A stretch of 64,000 bases of DNA, from NCBI GenBank assembly GCA_000708835.1, contig DF237097.1:1-64000 (forward strand), read 5' to 3'. Shown in pieces: positions 10,085 through 22,700 of the stretch. A program made the position numbers and the translations under genes. Positions within the stretch are counted from its first letter, which is position 1. Every line of letters begins with the position of its first letter. The notes beneath the pieces are model-generated. The model was not told the DNA's origin. It worked only from the letters and a program-made list of their open reading frames with translations, and searched no databases. This DNA comes from Klebsormidium nitens (lineage: Eukaryota; Streptophyta; Klebsormidiophyceae; Klebsormidiales; Klebsormidiaceae).

Positions 10085-11810
10085 GGACGCAGGCCAAAAC
10101 TTTTTGTTGTCTCTAGGCTTTGCAAAGAGAGAATACATTTCTTTGTTTTAGCTCCCAGGACATTGACACAAGATTGCAGAAGCCAACAACGTTGCAACAC
10201 TACAATTGGCTAATAGATAGCTGCGGTGATTGGCGTCCATGCATGTGGTGAAAGAAGCTATAATCTATCAAGATCGTTGGTCCTTCCAAGAACACTGTGA
10301 GCCTTGTTATTGCTAGTGGACGGGGACATTTGAAAAGTTGCTTGAGTTGTCAAGCTGCAATTGTTGCTCCTGGCACATGGTTGGTAGGTCTTGAAGATAC
10401 TAATCGTAGGATTACTGGACATGATCTGCAGCCGTAAGAAGCTGCCGGCAGAGTTGACCGTCTCGTTGTGTTTTGGAATCGCGGCAGCATGCCCAATGGC
10501 TCAATGTGGCTGAGGCCGTTAATAGCTCATAGGATTGTAAGTGACCTTCTATAGCTGCAATAAGAGCAGGCATTTTGTAGTAAAATTGCCCCGCCGCGGC
10601 CTGGAGGTTTGGGCTCAACCCTCCAACAGTTGAGGGTCTGCACGGACACTATCATTGTGTGTACGTGCTTGGTAATTAACCTGTATTCACATGGATGGCA
10701 AAACTCAGAAGTTCTCGATCCAATCCAGCCAGGGAGCACGCTCTCCAGCCGAGCTACCTAAGGCCAAGATGGACTTTTTTCATATCTAGCGGTTGAGTGC
10801 ATACGTAAAAAGCAGCTGGATCATACGGACGAAACGAACGTATGGCCCAACTTGCATGCGAGACGATTCAATGATGTCGCAAGTACCTTAATGTAGTCGC
10901 CATCGTGTCATCATGGCAAATTAATTGTGCAGTCGCTCGCTTGCGGGGCCTGGCGGCATTGACGTTTATATAGTGCACGTTTGTAGCATGCAGGTGATTG
11001 CGGTGCCTTTGGGGCCGGATCGAGCATAAGTTATAGTCATGCATATAGGATCCGCCGGCCCTCAAATTGTGATCTGAGCTGGCTAAGACGGTACTATTCA
11101 CGTGGCCGGCCGGCATCTCATGATTGTCACTGAAAATGCACATGGCACATTGAGCCGAGAGACGAATCGATTTTAATACATTCAGTCTAGGCTTGCAGAA
11201 GTGGCGGTCACAGTATTTGTGGTTCCGTTGCGCGCCAAATTCGAGCGATTCAGGAAGTTCACGCCTAATGATTACAGATGATATGTACACCATAGTATGC
11301 AGCTCGCGCGCTCAGAGATATGCGTGCGTCTGCAGGAAAGATGACGTGCATGCAACTTCATGCATGCACCGTCACTGACTGAAATTCGATTGACACCAGT
11401 TTTCCTTTTGTTATGAATTAAAGCGGATATTAGTCAGAGACGAAACCAAGGAAGTTTCTTCGCTGGCGGACGGTACGTACGGACATGCATTTAGACTGCT
11501 TTGACTTCGCAAGCTCTTATAGACAGGGTAGATAGCGAGATCACATTGGCAAGTTGGGTTTATGCAAGACGTGGGCATGATTGCGGGCCTCGTTTGGAAG
11601 TTTGGATCAGCGCCGCGTGAAGTCAGTCAGGTCGGAAACACTCGTCAAACAGGACCGGGTAAGCATAGAGTTGTAAACAGGACTATGGAGGGACATCCAA
11701 ATGTGTGAATTGACTTCACATACTTCGCGCCAAAAACATAGCAAACTTCGGACCTGGTTGCTCACGGGCGACAATCATCAAACCGCAGAAGGCCTTGCGG
11801 GGATTGACAG
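10085..11810. other. Convergent intergenic region without a supported gene
   Basis: About 1.7 kb between the 3' ends of the F-box/LRR gene and AATF. It contains many short CATGCATGC- and GCATGCA-type palindromes (for example around 10850 and 11340-11370) and a chance open frame on the minus strand (10868-11293) with no recognisable motif. I see no transposon ends or RNA gene. Confidence 0.5.
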
Positions 11811-14800
11811 TCACCTAGTATCGTTTTTCTGACCGAACAGATTCGCGAACATCTTCTCTGCCATCGGGGGCATCGTCATCGGCTCGGGAGCCATGAAGTT
11901 GAGGAGCGGCTGCTGCACCGTGTACCTGAACGGAACGAGCGGAATGAGCGGAACGAAATGGCGTCAGGGTCGGAGAAAGAGTGGTCAGCTTAGTTCGGCC
12001 TAAGGGAAGCATGCCTGGAGACCTGGGAAACGGGTCAGGGTTAGCTGGCGGGTTAGGGAGCCGAGAGTTTGAATAGTTAAGTGGCCGACAGTACTCTATC
12101 TGCCCGCGTTCTCGATGTAGTAGAAGTAGGGCACTGGAACGTGACCCTATTCGAGACGCCCATAACGCACACGAACACAAGCAGCCGCAGCAAGCTTTAC
12201 CGATGCTTAGAGCAATCCTGCTTACGAAGACTCCGTTCGAGGGTCCCACAGTCGATTCAAACACTTACGTGGAAAGGTTGGAAATTTAGGGCAAGACGAA
12301 TGACCAAGAGATAAGAAGCACTCATCGCCGACTCAGTCGGCAATAAGCAGCAGTCAACAGCGGAGGCTTCGGCAATTCGGTCCTGCTAAAAAAAGGAAAG
12401 GAACCGACTCTCCTGGGCAGATTGCAAAGGATGGTATCTGGTGCTTTTGACGGTACAGAGACCGGGAGCCGATTGTTTGAACCGACTCTCTACAAACGGG
12501 AGCCGGTTGAGCAGACCGGAGTGCCGGAAGCGGGTTCAGCAGACCGGCTTGCGGAGAAGAGGAACCGGAATGATGAATCCGGGTTACAAAATGGGAACGG
12601 TTCGTAGATTCTGAAGCGAGAGCGCCTCGTCAGCTAAGCCCGATGACGGTCCAAAGAACGGAAACGAAGGCACGTGAGAATCGCACCTGATTTTGCGGCC
12701 CTTTGAGGCTCGTCGGTCCACCACCTTCTTCTTGTTGTTGCGCAGCTTCTGCATCGCGTATAGGCTCATGCCGCCTGCGGCAAACAGAGGCCACCCTTCA
12801 GCAACGCAAAAAGTGGGCGCGTTTAAGCGGGTCTCCCGAACTCAAAGTAGAGATTGCCTCCTCGTAGGTTAGTGACGGGGTTTGCTTCACTGATAAAGGG
12901 CGTGGACAAAATCTGACGGTTGCACCCATGTTCACCCACTTATGGCCGCTCTGTCTAGCAAGGCGAGAGAATTGAAAGGTTAAGTGACCGCGAATCAGGT
13001 CGGTGTAAAGCGGCTGGGCTCTGGCTTGCAGTCAAATGCGAATCCAAACCCCAGCCATCTTGGCACAAACGGCATCAGGAAACGTCTCGTTCACATTGAA
13101 AGCGAACCAGCGCCTTAGCCTCTAGGTGGTGAGCCTCTAGATGGTGACTACGCGAACAATTGGAAACAGAAATACGTGACTCAAGAAGGTCTGCAAAGAA
13201 TTCAGCAACTCTTCGTTGACAGAGGCCCAGTGTTCAACAAAGTGTTCACATTCACCTCAACACATGTTCTACGGGCCCGCCGGAAGCGGAAGGGAATGAG
13301 GAAAGTATCATTTGGCTGTCGCATATAAACATCTTCGGGATGCACGATCCCTCAGATATCCAATTTTCGTCCCTCAGCGACCGAAAACCGGTAATTTTAT
13401 CGCCAAAATTTTCAACTCAACATCTCGGGGGACAGTACGCCCCTCAGGGACGCCGGTGACAATAGTAAGCGATGGTTGGCGGTCATTACTCGGACAGTCT
13501 GGCTTTCCGTAAGATCCGAGAAGCTTCAGCTTTTCGCGCGATGGGTCCCTCAGGAAAATATGACCAAAGCAGATCGTGTGGGAGCATGCGCTCCCTTGTG
13601 AAACACTCGCTACTTCTGTGAGAGCTCATCTATGACCGCCCTATCACTAAAGCTTGCGACAAACCACATCAGCGGAATAGTGCAAGGACGGAATCCCGTG
13701 GCGGAGTTGAGCGGGACTCTCCAAAGCCCCCAAGGCGTTGAGACAAGTCCCCGGGCAGCAACCGGTACCACTAATATTGGACTCACATACGCGATCCGCA
13801 TAAAATAGCACTCGCATAAGCGGACCGGGATGCGAGCGGAACGAGCGGAACCTTACTCGAAGTCCCTGAGGAGTCGAGGAACTCCTTGAGCAGCTGTTGA
13901 TAGAAGTCGGTGTCGTCGAACGTCTCCGAGTCGACCTCCTCTTCCGCTGCCACGTGGCTCGCTGTGATTGGCTCGTCGGCGTCCGGACCGTCCGCATCGG
14001 CCGCGGCCGCAGCTTCTCCGGACGTCTGAGAAGCGGACGGGAAGGCTCGCTGTGCCGGAAAGAGCGAGCGTGAGGGCTGCGTTTTCTCGAGGCGTAGATT
14101 GTTTTTAAGCAGCTTCACGTGTGGAGTGAGGCGTAGAACAAAATTTGCTTGCCGGTCGGAAGCGTGACTAATAAACTGCAAGAGAATGTTTCTGATGGCT
14201 GCTGTAAACATAAACGCATCGTTGGAGCCACCTTTTTGACCCAAATATCACGAATTTGAGACACAGCGGACACCTTTGGGCAAGCGCACCAAACCCGCGG
14301 AATCAGATTGAACCCAGCAAGCTCAACGAACCGATCTCAAACCGAAAGCGGAATCTCGATAAACTGAACTCCAAACGGGTCCTCGGTTTACTGATTTAGC
14401 CCCCGGAAAATGACAGGGAAAGGGCCACGCACGAGAATACTCAATGAACTGCACAGCCAGTTGCCAAAAGGTTTTCATTTGGTGACTCGAACTGACTCAC
14501 AGCAAGTCTCGAATCAACTGGCACGTCTTGCTCCCCAAACCTCGTTGAAAAGCCTCTAAACCAACGTATTGTTGGTTTTCAAGACCAATTCGCAAACCGC
14601 AATCTTAACCCACCTGTCCGAAAGCATGCACGGCGTCCGCCTTTATGCGCGTCCGTCCGAGCAACCGCGCCGGGTCCCGCAGCGCGCTCGCGATCTGTGA
14701 CGTCACGCTCTGGTTGATCGCCCGCAGCTTGCCCCGCCCCGCGGCCGCCCCTGTCGCCAGGAGCGTCTTGCGCTGCCACCTGTCCACGGAGGCGTTGCGG

Positions 14801-17800
14801 TACGGGAGCCAGCTGCAAAACAGGCAGCGGATTGATCACGTCAGCATACTTTCAAAGAATCTCAGAGGGGCTGAGAATGTCGTCACTTTGCGGCAGGCAC
14901 GCTCTGGTGCTGCCACCTGTACACTGAGGCGTTGCGGTACGAAAGCGAGCTGCATGAGAGAAAGCGGATCGCTGTTGCTGACGTTAGCAGAGATGCGAAG
15001 AACCTCGGATGCAAAGCCAGCTGTCCACAGCGCGTCGCGCCAAAATCAAGCTGTGCACAGAAATTATTAGATTGCCCGGGTGAGAAAACAAAGATCGCTG
15101 ACGCAAAGTCCCTCTCTCATCTTTCAAACTGACGCCGGGAACAAATCAGAAAATAAGACCTAGGGCATGGAGGCCCATTCTAGACACCCTGCCATCTGCT
15201 GTGGCAAGAGCGAACCGTTCACGTTGGATGAGGGCCAGGCAGCCACTCCTTTGCCTATCGATGTAGGAGGAAACCGTGCTAAAGTAGGATAAAAGGACTA
15301 CTCAGACGGTCGAACGAAAATCCGCCGCTCCAATTGCAGAAGCATTATACTTTCCTTCCAACAGCCGGTTCCAACAGAGACAATCGGGCACTGATTCAAG
15401 CAACGAAGCTCTGAACATGGAGGATTCAAAGGCGCCCCGCCGGTACCCTGGAGTCAAGAAATCTTACAACTGTCTTGCTATGATACGACGGGACAGTGGA
15501 CAAAAGACGGCAATCGCACAGCAGCACCAAACCGTTGGTGAATCAAGCAAAGATCGTGAGCTACAAAAATATCACCTGTTGTATTGCTCGTCCATTTGCT
15601 CCCAAAGCCGGTCCACCGTGCTAGCTCCGTCGTCCTGCGTTCGCTCCCGCTTTCCGTTCTCTGCAACATAGGAGCGGAAAGAAAATCACAAAATGCGGAG
15701 AATCTCCATCTTTTTGCGGCGGCTCGCATAACAACGAACCTACTCGAAGGCCCGAAGAGGGAGACTTTAATATGCTATTAGGCAAAGGTTTTCGATATAG
15801 GCACGTAGGATGCAAGGGCTGCATGATCACCGGACAACGACTCCTCGGACGTTCGAGGCTGCAAAAAAGCTCAAAACCCAACTGTGTCGTCAAAGCAGGC
15901 GTTCAAGCAGATCCCTGTGAAGTCGCTCTTACGTAAAGCCTTTGATGATACCGCCGAACATCCGTTGTATTAGCAGGCAACCTTCCAAACACGGTGGACT
16001 CGTTCATCGAACCCTGAAATTCACTGCCGCTCATGCAAAGCCTCGATGGCACAGCACTTCAGAACAACGAAAGCTCCTCTCATAAGACAGAGACCCTTCA
16101 AAGACCACCATGTCCGACCGAAAGAATGTTATGACGTCTCGACGGAAAAACGGACCCTTGGAAGAACGATTCTTGACCGGAATGCATATGGCCGTGAGGC
16201 CCATCAAATAAATAAAACGTTAAAGCCGAACAAAGTGAGAGTTGATTTCAGGTTTGCCGAACGTGACCTGAAGAAACCTCGCCGGACACGAAGTAAACCT
16301 CTCGACGCTTCCCACGTCGAAGATTGATTTCTCGTCTTTCCTCGTCAGGCTTTCATACCATAACGGAAGACAACACCGCATGCAGCAAACAAAAAGGGAG
16401 TATACACGGTGATCCGAAGAATGATCATTGAGCCAGCATCGATCCCCACAGCTCAAAAAGCAATCCTCCAACCTTTACAAGAGAGGCTCGTTCCACTAGG
16501 CACTCCAGCTGTGCCTGACGGTCATCTTTAAGCCTTTGTTTTCAAACTAGATCACCGTTCCGCGCAACCCACCGTTCATCGCTTGGTCCCTCGCGGCCGC
16601 GATTGAGTCGTTCTGCTCCAACAGCCCCTGTTGCGCAGCCAATAGCTTCTCCAACAAACCGCCCGCCGCCTCGCTCAGCTTTTCCAGACCCGCCCGCACG
16701 TCCGGCGCCGCTTCGACGAACGAGGCTCGCGCCTCGGGCCGCGGGAGGCGGTTTCCGGACTGGAGCAGCTTGTGCAACGAGATGCGAAGTTCGAGCCACT
16801 TGTTCCACAGCGCGCGCTGGTTGGCGACGGCCGCGCCCTTGCTGCGGTCGACGGACGACTGCTTGCGGACGCTTGCGAGCATGGCCCTGCGGATGTCCGA
16901 AACGGTGGGCATTGAAAAGGCGTGGTCCAATTACCTCTGATCGCGAATTAGTGGCTTGGCTTAAGGTGGTTTGGTACGTTGCACTTGAGCTCGGACCTAA
17001 GATACGGAAGGTTCACTAGCGGAACGGACGCTCAAAAAGTTGTCTTGCAGTTCTCCACTATGCAGATTTTGAGAGACCACAATTTTTTCTGAAACAATTC
17101 ACATGGGTGAGCGACTGGACTCCAACCAACCCTGCCCGCCAAGAATGGCACTCGCCCTTGAACAAGACAAAAAACCCGACTGGAATTTGTCCCCACCATA
17201 AGCGTACTGCGTGAATACAGACGTGCCTAACGAGTCACGGAACTTTGCTCTCCTTTACTGCATGATTCGTCCACAAGGTGACTCAACGTGGCCACACTTT
17301 CTTCTGTTCCAATATTTGGCCGCGTCTACGCAGTTTCTGTCGGTCAATTTCACCCATTCTCGCTTTTTGCTTTGCTAACTTTGACTGCCTTTACAGAAGT
17401 GAATCAAGGTCAATCCGTAAATTTTACCATTCACCCTCGAATATTCGATCCAACAGGCAAAAAAGTAAAAGCAGCTGCCGCGCTCACTCTTCCTGCTCTC
17501 TGAGCTCCCGGTACTCCCTCTCCAAATCGTCCTCATCCCCCCCCTCTTTTCCCTGCCGTCCGGACCCCCCCGCCAGCTCGTTCTGCATCCGACCCACTAG
17601 CTCATCCTCGCTTCCCTCGCTTTCTGCCCCCTCCAATGGCCCCCCGTTCTCTAACCCTTCCTCACGACCGCTTTTCGTCGGCTCAGTCTCTTTGTGGACG
17701 TCGGCAGCTTCTCCAATGATGTCATCGTCCGAATGCTCGAAGACATCCCCCTCGTCGTCGCTCCTGTCGAGCGCCTGCCCGCGGCTGGTTCTCCGGCCAG

Positions 17801-19112
17801 CATATGCCCCGTCCTCAATTGCAATGGACGCCCGGAGTGGCAGGTTTCCCGCCCGCCTGCCAGATAATCGGAGCAACGGTTGTCAGGTTCTTAGGTCTTT
17901 TGCCTTCTTTTGGCCTCAATTACGAAACGTCAACTGTTGAGTGGTTCTCTGACTTTGCTGATTCATTTCACACAATCGTCTCAGTCTTAAACCTCTGACG
18001 AAGAAACTTGGTTTCTGAAACATCTCTTCCTTATATTTCTTGCAACAACGCAAAAAGCGGAGTCAATCTCGGCCGGGTGCAGGCAATACCGGTCGTGATT
18101 GACAAGAGTTCGGCAGAACTTCGATTTTCAATGTTGGGCACTCTCAGATCTTGCAAAATTGCCGCTTCGCAGTAGGCCGCCTAGAGAACCATCCTCTTAA
18201 GCGGATCAATCCAGCTCAGCACAAAAGGGAGCACGGAGTGATTGACTTACTTTTAAAGTGTCTTCTAAGCCTACTAACCTGACTAGAAGTAATGTTCAAT
18301 CGGTGATCCTTTCACTCACCCCTTGTCAGGCCCCCGCAAGTAGTCATCATCTTCGCTCCCTTCTGATTCATCTCCTGTTCCAAATGCTTCCGCGCCAAAG
18401 TCCTTGAGTTCAGGGTCTTCGTCTGTAAGAAACACAATGTGGTCATTCCTACAAGCAATAATTCATGGTCTTCCGGCAGGAAAGTCACTACAGTGCTGAG
18501 GCTCATGTCCGATATTGATGTCAAAGCGCTATTTCCTGATCTGTTTCTACAAAGTTCTCTTTGTCTTAATCTGTTTGTCTGAAAAGACATCAGAATCAGA
18601 CAGCAATGCTGATGAAAAGGTGGTAAGGTCGCCGACAAACTGCCCTGTCCACAATTGTGCAGAAAGGCCGCTTGCATTTTTGACTGATGGTGCGCACCCT
18701 ATCTGTACCAAGTGCGCTTCAGCTGAGCTTCTACTGTAAAACCAAACATGGGAAAGTGCAGAGTTGCTTATGGTGCCATGAAATGAACCTTAGTAAGACC
18801 TTTGTGGTGAGTGCAAAAACACCAAGCCTGGTCCCTCAGCTGCTTCCAAAAAGAACCATGAACGGACAGCATTGGCCAACGGACACGCAAATCCATCTGC
18901 CACATCACCAAACCATTATCGTGGCACAATGATGTGAGATACGCACACAGAACAACCTGATAGAGGGTGGTGCGATTGGAAAATGTTGGTGTTCGATCAA
19001 GCGCCTCACCTCGATAAGCGGGGAGGGGATTTGTAAACTCAGCAACCTCCTCCGCCAGCGTGCGGGCGCCCTTCCTCCGTTTCGCCCCGGGGAGGACGCT
19101 TCTTTTTTCCAT
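11811..19112 (-). CDS. AATF: AATF/Che-1/Bfr2 (Traube) ribosome-biogenesis protein, nine exons
   Basis: Exons in coding order: 19112-19010, 18422-18320, 17856-17488, 16886-16573, 15660-15576, 14812-14614, 14049-13857, 12774-12687 and 11925-11811, joining in frame to 522 residues. The N-terminus has LAEEVAEFTNPLP, then acidic stretches (GDVFEHSDDDIIGE, DDLEREYRELREQEE). The middle exon has the AATF helix KGAAVANQRALWNKWLELR. Next come YRNASVDRWQRKT and KLRAINQSVTSQI, then the TRAUB region: FDDTDFYQQLLKEF, DRRASKGRKIR and NFMAPEP near the C-terminus. In yeast and animals this nucleolar protein works in small-subunit (SSU) processome assembly; in animals it is also a transcription cofactor. The gene is head-to-head with the PTST-like gene. 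Its intron 7 contains a transposon copy and intron 5 an exon-edge echo. Confidence 0.92.
11931..11955. repeat. Short GC-rich tandem repeat forming the last AATF acceptor tract
   Basis: On the + strand the 9-bp unit CGGAACGAG is repeated with small changes directly next to the final AATF exon. On the coding strand this reads as repeated TTCCGCTCG units that form the pyrimidine-containing tract ending in TTCAG. The same motif occurs at 13833-13851, just after the donor of AATF intron 7. Confidence 0.6.
13311..13643 (+). mobile_element. MITE-like transposon, copy 2, inside AATF intron 7
   Basis: This 333-bp copy matches the reverse complement of the element at 8424-8752 from end to end. Its right end TCATCTATGACCGCCCTA is close to the consensus, while the left end TTTGGCTGTCGCATATAA has decayed. 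Both flanks are TCA (13308-13310 and 13644-13646), matching copy 1. The internal palindrome GGGAGC-ATGC-GCTCCC at 13580-13595 is kept with a changed loop. It is older or less constrained than copy 1. It lies between AATF exons 7 and 8 and does not touch splice sites. Confidence 0.85.
14880..14985 (-). repeat. Echo of the 5' edge of AATF exon 6 in the upstream intron
   Basis: The block around 14905-14960 repeats, about 137 bp away, the acceptor and first codons of AATF exon 6 (14770-14812). Shared words include GCTGCCACCTGT and GAGGCGTTGCGGTACG, in the same orientation. The copy has drifted, and its AG acceptor context is changed. It appears to be one tandem duplication across the intron-exon junction. 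Confidence 0.75.
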
Positions 19113-19758
19113 CTTTTACTGGCAGGCGCTTTGACGATCTGGCAAGCTAGTCTGCCTCAAACCTTGAAGAAGCGCCCCAATGATGGGCGCAAACACGGTT
19201 CAAAGCTCACTACTTGAAGGTTTGGCAACAGCGCTCGGAGTCAAGGCACAAGCTATAATAGTACATGAGCGCGCCTGTGCTGCATCATCCGCTCGAGTCT
19301 CGCGCCTGTGGCCGCGCACGAGGAACCGGCGGCAGGCGCACGTCGCTGGTAATGGCAGAATTACCGGTTTTGGATACCAGAAAGGGTATAGTTGCCATTA
19401 CCGCTTGCTAAGTTGAAGCCTGGGCCGCCGGATGGCACGACAGTTTTATTCCGCCCTTTTCGCCCCAATGATTCGTCTGACGACTCTGAAATCAGCTTGG
19501 CAGTGTTGGTCGGAGTCGTGTGCAGCTGGATTCTAGAATTCGAATTGGGCTAGGATGGTGCCTCCTTCCACGCCCTCGAACTGACCAGTCACATTGCCAT
19601 CGCCAGATAGGCCTGGAAGGGAACATATGCGTTCGACCAAAGGATTGGGTGCAGTGATGCCAATTCATTTCAAAGCGTTCCAACAATGAGCTGCCCTTGT
19701 TGATGGTGGGGTCTGCCGCTGCTGCCACCTGGTTGGATAGGGGCGGCGATGTGACGCA
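19113..19758. promoter_or_regulatory. Divergent promoter interval of AATF and the PTST-like gene
   Basis: 646 bp separate the two start codons. No clear TATA box or other named element was seen, so a role as a bidirectional promoter is inferred only from the gene arrangement. Confidence 0.4.
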
Positions 19759-22700
19759 ATGGGCATGGAGGCGATAGCAAGCCGCCTGCCGGCACTTCCT
19801 ATCCCAAACGCTGGCTTTGGCAGATCATGGTTGGAGTCGGATCCTCGCCGAAGGCCTGGGAACATAAGCAGCTTGACATCCGGTTCCAAAAGATTGTCGG
19901 GCAGTCAGCTTCCTTGCCACCTCTTCATCGCACCCCCCTCTTGCGCGTTCTCTTTGATACGTTCATTGAGACGAGGCCCGCGGTGCATGCTTCTGTCGCC
20001 GCCGGTGTCATTGCTGCCGGGCACTTCACGAGTGCCGAGCAGGAAACACTTTCGCTCAAGCCGGCGGCGGCGCAAATGGGACGGCAGGATTTCTGCTCAG
20101 AAGAACGACGATGTCGCGTCAGAGTATCTGGAGTTGGAGATGGAGATTTTCCAGTTTATGGAGACCTCCGGGCGGCCCGATGTGTTTCCTTCGAAGCAAG
20201 ATTTGATCGATGCGGGGCGATTAGACTTGGCTGACTTGGTGCAGAAACGGGGGGGGTGGCTGGCAGTCGGATGGGAAGATGAAAATGAGGGCGACTTTTT
20301 TGATACGTCGCAGTATTCGGATCCCTGGGAGGTTGGGCCGTCGTCGGACCCTTTTCAATCAAAAGGGACTCAATTCCTGGACCAGTTTGAAGGAAGCGGG
20401 TCGAGTCAAGTTTATGCATCAGCCCCGTCAATCGGGGCGCGCGTCGGAGCCTATGTAGGGCGGAATCTAGGCAGTCAGGAACCTGAGGTTAGGGACTTAA
20501 CCGGGGTTCAAACTTCAGGTTTAGGAAATGCGGATTCCGGTATTGAGGCGTCACCTGATGAGGTCAGTAGCGCTGACTTCAGCGGGGAGGCGCAGGGATT
20601 GCCCGCAGTAGAAAGCTCCCCAAAAATCCCATCAGAACGCTTCTTCATTCAACAACTAGACGCGATCAGGGACAAGCTGTTAGCAAGTCTAGGGCTTGAC
20701 TTTCCCCCTATCGTGATCCCAAAGTATGGAAACCTCAACTCCAGTGCTAAGAGCCTAGAACTAGAACGGGAAAAGCCACCGAACGGCCCTCCAGAGATTC
20801 TTGAAGCCCAGGAATTAACAGCGGAAATTAGTGGCACCCCAACAAAGATAAATCGATATGGACAAAGTGACTTCTTAAAGGAGTGGGCGGACATCATTGG
20901 CGAAAATGGGCAGTCGTCAGAAGGTGGTCAAGGAACGGAGGGGCAGAGCGGCGAAGACTTGGAAGCATCGGCTCACGATACGGTGCCAGGTGGCGCTCAG
21001 GAAATGGCGCCAGGCGTCGCGGTTACGGATGGGCCCAGCGAATTGCTAGCAGAAACGGAAAACGCAGCGGCTGCCAGGCTCGAAGCGCTTCTGGGGGGCG
21101 CAAGCGGATTGGAGAGCGCAGGGGAAGGTGTCCGATTGGAGGACCCAGCGACGGAAGACGCTCTTGACACTGAAACTACATCGGAGGCTGGCGCGCTGAG
21201 TGGTCCTTCGGGGTTGTGGCAAGAAAACAGGGCGGCTGCCCTTGACTTGGACAGCAGTGCGAGCACGTCCGATTTGTCGGGGGTCGACTTGCTGGACGGA
21301 CAAGACGGAGGGGGGCGAGTGATTGCAGATAAAGAGGGGGAGGAAACAAATGAAGAGGAGGGGGGGGGAAAAGATGAAGCAGAGGGGCAAGAAAGAGCGA
21401 ATTTGAGTGAGGAAGAGGCGGGCGCGCCGGCTTCCCAGGAGGGCAGCAGATTCGGAACGGGGGAGGCGAACTTGAGTCTAGAGGGAGAGGGAAGGGGTGA
21501 CGAAAGTTCTGAAGCTGCAGAGAGCGAAGGGGACCCGGCCAGGAAAGGGTGAGCAACGCGTTGATTTTGACGGTCTCTACTGTTGCAAGGAGAGAAGTGG
21601 ACATGAGTGGGGATCCGAGCGCCTGACACCCACAATTACAGCTGTCATGTTCTTGTTTGGACATATTGTTTCCATTGTCTCTCTGGAACGCACCAGCAGA
21701 AGCAATTGAACGGTTGGGCGCTGGATCGCTGGAATCTTTTATTGCTGAGACCTCTTTGCCAGGCCTTCTTTGAAGGCCTAGCACACTCGTTCCTGCATTT
21801 CTTCTGGATTCTCGAGAACCGCGCGATCCGCTCTGCATTCTGCCGAATCCTTGGATCCTTTGGCATGCTAGTCGCAGACAGTTTGAATCGATAATGCTCC
21901 TCAACAGGACCCTGCAGTGAGATTCAACATGAACTTCTTTTCCCTGCCCTAAACAAACTCCTATGGAAACTGCTGAACGCCTCTCTTCTGTTCCCCACTC
22001 GCAGGAAACCCCCCAACTATTGGCAGGACTTGGGCAACCTGCGGCGGGAGCTGCAATCGGCGCAAGCGGCGCTCGGGTTGCCGGATGACGTCATCCCGTC
22101 GCGACGCCAGCTCATCGCCATCCGGCGCTGGGACATCATGCGCGCGGTGCGGAGGCAGGGGGGTTTCCAACAGGTGGCAGAGCGGTTAGGCGTGGGGGAG
22201 GAAAAGGTGAAAGAGGCAGGGGTAGACTCGCCAGGGGAGAAAGTGAAAGAGGTGAGCGCTGAGGCTTGGTTACTTGTGTCGAAGCGGCATTTAAGCTCAT
22301 ACCGAGATGCACGTCCTATGGCGCTTACAAATTGTTCGGACAGATATCAAGGCGGAGCAAGAGTCGGGTTGTTGTGATCTAAGCTCATTTAGCAGTCCCC
22401 AGCTCGGATTGGTGCTGAGTGCGAAGAGCGACTTCTTTCGCCATCACGAATCACGCAAAAGTTGCCAAGGCAAGATGCGCTTTGTATCTTCCGAATACAG
22501 AAAAGCACGAGATCTAACCAACGCCTTTATCTTATTTTTATTTTTTATTTCCCCCCCCCTCTTTTTAGGTGCAAAAGGAGGAGCCAGCCCCAGCCCCGCA
22601 ACCGCCTCCACCGGATCTGTCTCCCTTAGGCCGCTTGCTTAACCTTCTTGGTTTAGGCCCAAAACCAGATTCCAAACCGGAACCCGCAACCCCCGTGCGC

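Noticed and set aside
10868-11293. 141-codon minus-strand open frame
   Set aside because: No recognisable motif, no splice partners, and the region is rich in short palindromes that reduce stop codons by chance.
17278-17940. 220-codon + strand open frame, Ser- and Pro-rich
   Set aside because: It lies opposite the acidic third exon of AATF; a Ser/Pro/Arg-rich antisense frame is the expected shadow of a Glu/Asp/Gly-rich coding exon.
20997-21904. Long minus-strand open frames rich in Ser, Pro and Ala
   Set aside because: They are shadows of the low-complexity acidic linker of the PTST-like exon 1 and show no motif or splice support.
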